NCBI GenBank assembly: GCA_012797935.1
Contig: JAAZOC010000101.1
Coordinates: 1-8,336 of the forward strand
Reading direction: 5' to 3'
DNA length: 8,336 bases
Source: Candidatus Microgenomates bacterium
GTDB lineage: Bacteria > Patescibacteriota > Dojkabacteria > SC72
In this document: positions 4,758 to 8,336 of the stretch, one piece after another
Position numbering within the stretch: the stretch's first letter is position 1
Layout: the number at the start of each line of letters is the position of its first letter
Notes under the pieces: model-generated
The model's database searches: none
Told to the model about the DNA's origin: nothing
Seen by the model: only the letters and a program-made list of their open reading frames with translations
Position numbers and translations under genes: made by a program

Positions 4758-6438
4758 CATTCTTTAAAAGCTTCAATAATAGATCACCCTGCTCTTCTGT
4801 TGCTAATCTTACAACCAAATTATTATCCATATATATTGGAACTATCTTGGTCTGAATGTACTTACCATCATAGAAATAATGAGTAAGGACCAACCCCTGC
4901 CTTGTACCAATCCATATATTTTGATCAAAGAAAAGATTACCTAGACCATAGAAGATAACACCATCTTTGTATAATTCATATGTTTGAGGTTGATGTGCTT
5001 GAGTACCAATTACAATATTTGCACCTAAATCAATTGCCTTCTTGAACATTCCCTTTTGGTCTGGCGAACTTAATGGTTTGTAGCAAATAGGATATACCAT
5101 ATCATAATCAGGATAACAGTAACACTCCTGGAATTGGAAATCTACAATAACTATATCTGCATTCTTCTTGGCTTCCTGAATATCATTCTGCAACTTTTCG
5201 TCTGAATACGAATTAGCTCCAGACCTATTCGCACCAGCTAGTGCTAGAGACCCATACATCGTGTCATACCAATTGTAACCAATGAATGCTATCTTTGTAC
5301 CCTTAACCTCTTCATACAAGATCTTAGATGCATCCTCTGTATTCAACCCTCCTCCAAAATACCTCATTCCAGCATCTACATACATTTCTATACTTTTCTT
5401 ACTATTGTCAGAACCAAAATCATTATTATGATTACCTGTTAATTCAACAATATCTACACCACTCTTTTTAAGTATCTCGAGATACTCAGGTCTAGAACAA
5501 AACCTCATTCCAGAATATACAGTACAACCATCCATAAATGAAACTTCGTTAGAGACATGAGTTAGATCTGCATCTGCGAGGAAATCTGCAATTTCACCTG
5601 CTTGATACATTAAATTCCCAGATTTATCTATCTTTGATGCAAGACCTCTTGAGATAGCAACAACACCACTCATATTAACCTTTGAAAGCTTTCCCCTATC
5701 AAACACTCCTCCATCAATATCTATATTATTTTTCAAAACAGAAACAATAAATGAATCAACACCATTTTTTAATTTACCATAGAAATGAATTAGTAAAGCA
5801 CCTTCTTCATCATCAAGATAGTACTTCTCATCAACAGAAAGAATCTTTGACTGATAGTCTAAATCTTTCAAACCAACTAATCCTACATTATTGTCATCCT
5901 CTTTCATTTTCTCCAAAAGTGAAGAGTAAGAATCAAGGAGCGAAATTTCAATACCATACTCTTCCTCTATGTACTTTTCATACTTCCCATCAATCATATA
6001 CCAATCCTTTTGCTCAAATTCATCTCTTGTAATATTTTCTGTTAAAGAATACAAATGGCCAACAGGTATATAGTCTTTAGTAAAGATATCATCCATTCCA
6101 TCTTCTTTTTCCTTAGATATTGTTATATCAGCATCTTTCTCTACAAATTTGAATCTCTTCTTTCCATTAAATTCCATATCCTCCAATTCAGAAGTTACAA
6201 TATCCTTAAATTCCTGAGGGATAGAATCGTCTAAATGAACAGAATATGTATTGTAAATATATATTTTCTTCTTAGTTAGGAAAATGTAGTCCAATGCAGA
6301 AATGAAATCACCTCTTTCTAAGAAGTACAGTGCTATACAATTAAAAAGAATACCAACTAGGAAAACCAAAAGAAAAGGAATCCTTATTTTCTTCTTCTCT
6401 CTCCTCATTCGTTGTTCTGAGACACTGATATTCAACAT
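4750..6438 (-). CDS. Membrane-anchored CapA-family (PGA_cap) protein with N-terminal binding-protein-like region
   Basis: This 562-residue protein starts with a basic cytoplasmic tail and one transmembrane helix (about 20-40), so the bulk is outside the membrane. Residues 60-245 look like a degenerate periplasmic-binding-protein-type module. Residues 254-545 are a CapA/PGA_cap metallophosphatase-like domain with VSNEVSF (295-301), ELTGNHNNDFG (332-342), GTQAHQPQTYE (478-488) and YGLGNLFFDQ (497-506). The usual first motif GD is SGVVAISR (257-264), and the usual HWGxE is FQFQEC (434-439). Both variants resemble a CapA subgroup I know from Chloroflexi-type sequences. Cysteines C305, C314, C439, C441 and C452 could form disulfides. 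CapA proteins act in polyglutamate or other capsule export or anchoring; here the substrate is unknown and no CapB or CapC is present. The start at 6438 fits a leaderless promoter at 6447-6455; M11 is an alternative. Confidence 0.88.
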   Translation of the reverse strand: MLNISVSEQRMRREKKKIRIPFLLVFLVGILFNCIALYFLERGDFISALDYIFLTKKKIYIYNTYSVHLDDSIPQEFKDIVTSELEDMEFNGKKRFKFVEKDADITISKEKEDGMDDIFTKDYIPVGHLYSLTENITRDEFEQKDWYMIDGKYEKYIEEEYGIEISLLDSYSSLLEKMKEDDNNVGLVGLKDLDYQSKILSVDEKYYLDDEEGALLIHFYGKLKNGVDSFIVSVLKNNIDIDGGVFDRGKLSKVNMSGVVAISRGLASKIDKSGNLMYQAGEIADFLADADLTHVSNEVSFMDGCTVYSGMRFCSRPEYLEILKKSGVDIVELTGNHNNDFGSDNSKKSIEMYVDAGMRYFGGGLNTEDASKILYEEVKGTKIAFIGYNWYDTMYGSLALAGANRSGANSYSDEKLQNDIQEAKKNADIVIVDFQFQECYCYPDYDMVYPICYKPLSSPDQKGMFKKAIDLGANIVIGTQAHQPQTYELYKDGVIFYGLGNLFFDQNIWIGTRQGLVLTHYFYDGKYIQTKIVPIYMDNNLVVRLATEEQGDLLLKLLKNAR

Positions 6439-6446
6439 ACGATTCT

Positions 6447-6455
6447 ATAGTACCA
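6447..6455 (-). promoter_or_regulatory. Extended -10 promoter of the CapA gene, predicted leaderless
   Basis: The minus strand reads TGG-TACTAT (hexamer 6447-6452), then 8 nt to the ATG at 6438, the same geometry as the 1355 gene. No -35 is seen. An alternative promoter upstream is TTGACC (6492-6497), an 18-bp spacer and TATATA (6468-6473), which would give a leader of about 22 nt and would overlap the divergent promoter at 6501-6509. Confidence 0.45.
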
Positions 6456-6500
6456 CAAGACGAAAGATATATATTGTGTTTGTATACTATAGGTCAAATA

Positions 6501-6509
6501 TGGTATAAT
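6501..6509 (+). promoter_or_regulatory. Extended -10 promoter of the 6564 gene
   Basis: TGG-TATAAT is a perfect extended -10 (hexamer 6504-6509), with only a poor -35 upstream (TTGTAT, 6480-6485, 18-bp spacer). RNA would start near 6516 and carry a U-rich leader of about 48 nt before ATG 6564. The hexamer lies within the palindrome GGTAT-AATA-ATACC (6502-6515), which could bind a regulator. Confidence 0.6.
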
Positions 6510-6563
6510 AATACCTGTCTTACTTAATTTTTTTAATAAAGTAATTTGACAACAAACTTGCTC

Positions 6564-7136
6564 ATGACAACTAAAAAAAGTTTTGCTGTGGTATCTGGAT
6601 TACTCTTTGCAGGAATAATAGCAAACAGTATCTCACAAAGCATACCAGTACAAGTAGTACAAGCAAACCAAACAGAAAATGTATCCAATACAAACATTAC
6701 ACTCTCTACTATACACCTTCCTGAAAATATAGAAGTTGTAGATAAAGAGAAAGAACCTGTATATGTTCCTGATTCTAAGAAAGTAAGTAGAATCAAAGCA
6801 TTGTTTGTTAAAAGGAATTCTCCTTTAGCAGAATATGCAGAAGAGTTTGTAAAGGCTGCAGATCATTACGGAATTGACTACAAATTAGTAGCTTCAATCT
6901 CAATTATTGAGTCTAGTGGTGGATTACACACATTCAGACAATATAATGCATGGGGTTGGGGTAAAAAAGGATTTGCTAACTGGAAAGAAGGAATATGGGA
7001 AGTATCAAGAGGTTTGGGTAAATATTACTCAAAAGGATTGAAAACTCCAAAGTTAATATCAAAATATTACTGTCCTCCTACTGCAGATTCCTGGGCTAAC
7101 AAAGTTCAATATGTAATGAATTCTATAGAAAAATAG
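6564..7136 (+). CDS. Secreted glucosaminidase/lysozyme-like protein
   Basis: The 190-residue product (from ATG 6564) starts with a signal peptide, MTTKKSFAVVSGLLFAGIIA, with a likely cleavage after VQA near residue 34. A low-complexity spacer (35-80) leads to a lysozyme-fold domain at about 85-190. SPLAEYAEEFVKAADHYGI is the typical first helix. KLVASISIIESSGG contains E116, the candidate catalytic Glu, and YNAWGWG (127-133) matches the aromatic motif of the glucosaminidase/Bax-like group. The end, ISKYYCPPTADSWANKVQYV, also fits that group, whose members cut the glycan strands of peptidoglycan. It therefore probably remodels the wall or acts on neighbouring cells. The frame is also open from a TTG at 6546, but this would put extra polar residues before the signal peptide, so ATG is preferred. 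There is no Shine-Dalgarno. The gene forms its own transcription unit, ended by the hairpin at 7144-7170. Confidence 0.87.
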   Translation: MTTKKSFAVVSGLLFAGIIANSISQSIPVQVVQANQTENVSNTNITLSTIHLPENIEVVDKEKEPVYVPDSKKVSRIKALFVKRNSPLAEYAEEFVKAADHYGIDYKLVASISIIESSGGLHTFRQYNAWGWGKKGFANWKEGIWEVSRGLGKYYSKGLKTPKLISKYYCPPTADSWANKVQYVMNSIEK

Positions 7137-7143
7137 ACAAACT

Positions 7144-7170
7144 GGGAGTGATAATATCACTCCCTTTTTT
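7144..7170 (+). terminator. Rho-independent terminator after the 6564 gene
   Basis: GGGAGTGAT (7144-7152), loop AAT and ATCACTCCC (7156-7164) form a perfect 9-bp stem followed by six T. It starts 7 bp after the TAG at 7136. Its T-run abuts the -10 of the next gene. Confidence 0.93.
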
Positions 7171-7178
7171 GTTATACT
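7170..7178 (+). promoter_or_regulatory. Extended -10 promoter of the FkbM gene, predicted leaderless
   Basis: TGT-TATACT (hexamer 7173-7178) is an extended -10 whose T is the last T of the preceding terminator. It ends 7 nt before ATG 7186. The expected -35 position lies inside the terminator stem-loop (GATAAT), with no useful match. Confidence 0.55.
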
Positions 7179-7185
7179 CACAAAT

Positions 7186-7890
7186 ATGGATCCCAAAATA
7201 ACAACAATAAAAAAATACTCAGTAACATACCTATGCAAAGAGGAGTTAGATATTCTTAGCAAAGAAATATTCCAAGAAGAGATATACAATATAGACCTAA
7301 ATACTCAAGAACCAGTTATATATGATTTAGGCTCACATATTGGAATGTCCCTACTCTACTTTAAATCCAAATATCCTAATGCAAAAATAACAGCATTCGA
7401 ACCAAACCCAAATGTGTTCTTCATATTAGAAGAGAATATACAAAACAATAGACTCAAAGATATAACACTCAACAATTTTGCACTAGGAAAGAAAGATTCA
7501 AAAAGAGATCTGTATATAGATAGTTCAGGATATTGTGCATTCTCAACATCCAGCTTTACAAAAGATGCTTGGAACGGAGAACAAAAAACATTACCAATAA
7601 CTGTAGATACAAAGAAACTAAGCTCATTTGTAAATAGCAATATAGATTTACTAAAGATAGATACAGAGGGAGAAGAGTTAAATATACTAGAAGATTTAGA
7701 AGTAAATGATAAATTTAAGTATATAAACAATATAATACTTGAATATCATCCTAAGAAGATTTCTCAATTAAAAAAAATAACTTCAATACTAAGTAAAAAC
7801 AATTTCTCACTCACATACTATTTAGAAGGCAAAGAGATTCCAGAACCTGTTGAAGAATTAATCCTTGTAAAGGGAAAAAAGGGAGCTTAA
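7186..7890 (+). CDS. FkbM-family SAM-dependent methyltransferase
   Basis: This 234-residue cytoplasmic enzyme should transfer a methyl group from S-adenosylmethionine, in this family typically to a hydroxyl of a sugar, lipid or polyketide; the acceptor cannot be told from sequence. Motif I is VIYDLGSHIGMSLLYF (44-59), giving the SAM-binding D-L-G-S-H-I-G loop. The acidic residue that ends the second strand is in ITAFEPNP (68-75, E72). The family signature LLKIDTEGEELNIL lies at 155-168, followed by NIILEYHPKK (182-191). It has no transmembrane segment or fused glycosyltransferase. The length is that of a single-domain FkbM protein. The start is set by the -10 box 7 nt upstream. Its 3' end overlaps the convergent YvcK-family gene by 33 bp with no terminator between. 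With the neighbouring envelope genes, modification of a surface glycan is a reasonable guess. Confidence 0.9.
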   Translation: MDPKITTIKKYSVTYLCKEELDILSKEIFQEEIYNIDLNTQEPVIYDLGSHIGMSLLYFKSKYPNAKITAFEPNPNVFFILEENIQNNRLKDITLNNFALGKKDSKRDLYIDSSGYCAFSTSSFTKDAWNGEQKTLPITVDTKKLSSFVNSNIDLLKIDTEGEELNILEDLEVNDKFKYINNIILEYHPKKISQLKKITSILSKNNFSLTYYLEGKEIPEPVEELILVKGKKGA

Positions 7891-8336
7891 TATTCTCACA
7901 AACTTGTTTCTTTTTTCATTGAAAATTGTATAAAGTTTTAATGCTAATTTTTTCTTATCATGTCTCACTAAGCTTCTCGCGAGCTTGTCCCCTTTATCTT
8001 TCTTCACGAGACCATATGCTACTAAATTTGATCTAACAATCTTTCTACCAAAGCCATCTTTTAAATCATCCTTTAAGATATCTTCTCCATCTTTCTTGTA
8101 TCGAAGATATGCTTTCTCAGGAATTTTGCCATTATTTACTAATACATAATCCAAATCTCTACCAATATACTTCTCCATAATTTCGACAATTTCTTTCTGT
8201 GTTTTTCCTCTTGTTTGCCCAATCTTACTCATTAAGTTTGAAACATATACAAGCTTTGCATTACTCTTCTTAATTTCTTCTTTTATACCTGTAACTAAAA
8301 TATTTGGAAGAATAGTAGTATACAAGTCACCAGGAC
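7858..8336 (-). CDS. yvcK: CofD/YvcK-family protein, C-terminal part (cut by right edge)
   Basis: The frame is open to the window edge, so the start lies beyond 8336; a TTG at 8325 is internal, since the codons before it read P-G-D, giving PGDLYTTILPN. That matches the GPGxLYTSxxPN motif of the CofD/YvcK family. IKKSNAKLVYVSNLMSKIGQT follows as the strand and NLMTxxGET-like motif, then the DYVLVN strand. Near the end, LARSLVRHDKKKLA fits the family's (L/I)xRHDPxKLA ending. About 158 residues are visible, with a basic tail of some 20 residues after the motif. YvcK (gluconeogenesis factor) in Firmicutes binds UDP-sugars and influences cell-wall synthesis and carbon use. It is a relative of the CofD phospholactate transferase, and the visible part cannot fully separate the two. 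The rest of the cofactor F420 pathway is not visible here, and YvcK is the more usual form in bacteria of this kind. Confidence 0.88.
   Translation of the reverse strand, partial: PGDLYTTILPNILVTGIKEEIKKSNAKLVYVSNLMSKIGQTRGKTQKEIVEIMEKYIGRDLDYVLVNNGKIPEKAYLRYKKDGEDILKDDLKDGFGRKIVRSNLVAYGLVKKDKGDKLARSLVRHDKKKLALKLYTIFNEKRNKFVRILSSLFSLYKD

Noticed and set aside
5751..6032. Plus-strand open frame opposite the CapA gene
   Set aside because: Antisense shadow with biased composition (His/Gln/Leu) and no promoter; the CapA frame explains the region.
6546..6551. TTGACA as a -35 box, or the TTG as start codon, of the 6564 gene
   Set aside because: No -10 lies 16-18 bp downstream, and a TTG start would only add polar residues before a normal signal peptide beginning at ATG 6564.
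8323..8325. TTG as the true start of the YvcK-family gene
   Set aside because: The frame is open to the window edge and the codons before it complete the conserved PGDLYT motif, so the gene is truncated by the window.
1..8336. TGA recoding (Gly or Trp) because none of nine visible genes ends in TGA
   Set aside because: Conserved domains are intact with no in-frame TGA and Trp is read from TGG; TGA avoidance as a stop can arise by chance or AT bias in nine genes.

Overview
This AT-rich window reads like a compact bacterial chromosome segment, most plausibly from the Candidate Phyla Radiation (Patescibacteria). The evidence is the dense gene packing, small secreted beta-rich proteins, multidomain 'lysozyme-like plus (TP)n linker' surface proteins, CapA-family proteins of the Chloroflexi/CPR type, and no recognisable Shine-Dalgarno sequence before any start. 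The genetic code looks standard. None of the nine visible gene ends uses TGA, and conserved proteins run full length without TGA read-through, so a TGA=Gly lineage is unlikely. The exact phylum cannot be fixed from this sequence.

Layout. Positions 1-735 (minus) hold an operon of two secreted proteins, the second cut off by the left edge, driven by a near-consensus promoter at 769-797. Next is a flavodoxin (828-1262, minus). Divergent from it is a 704-residue membrane-anchored, cysteine-rich surface protein with a lysozyme-like middle and a (TP)12 linker (1355-3469). A small heat shock protein follows (3549-4001); its promoter carries a CIRCE-like HrcA operator. A strong terminator, a -10 box and the start of an unrecognised 231-residue protein (4062-4757) are then packed into about 40 bp. 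A membrane-anchored CapA-family protein lies on the minus strand (4750-6438). A divergent intergenic region leads to a secreted glucosaminidase/lysozyme-like protein (6564-7136), a terminator, and an FkbM-family methyltransferase (7186-7890). The window ends in the C-terminal part of a CofD/YvcK-family protein (minus, 7858-8336).

Themes. Several of the genes point to the cell envelope: two lysozyme-like proteins, CapA, two secreted beta proteins, possibly the FkbM enzyme (glycan or lipid methylation), and YvcK, which in Firmicutes ties carbon metabolism to wall synthesis. The most notable layer is regulatory. Two genes (hsp20 and the secreted-protein operon) have -35/-10 promoters with 17-bp spacers and leaders near 27 nt. 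Four others have a -10 box, mostly of the extended TGn type and without a recognisable -35, ending only 5-8 nt before the ATG, which predicts leaderless mRNAs. No tRNA, rRNA, CRISPR array, insertion sequence or replication origin is visible. No gene-free stretch exceeds 300 bp.
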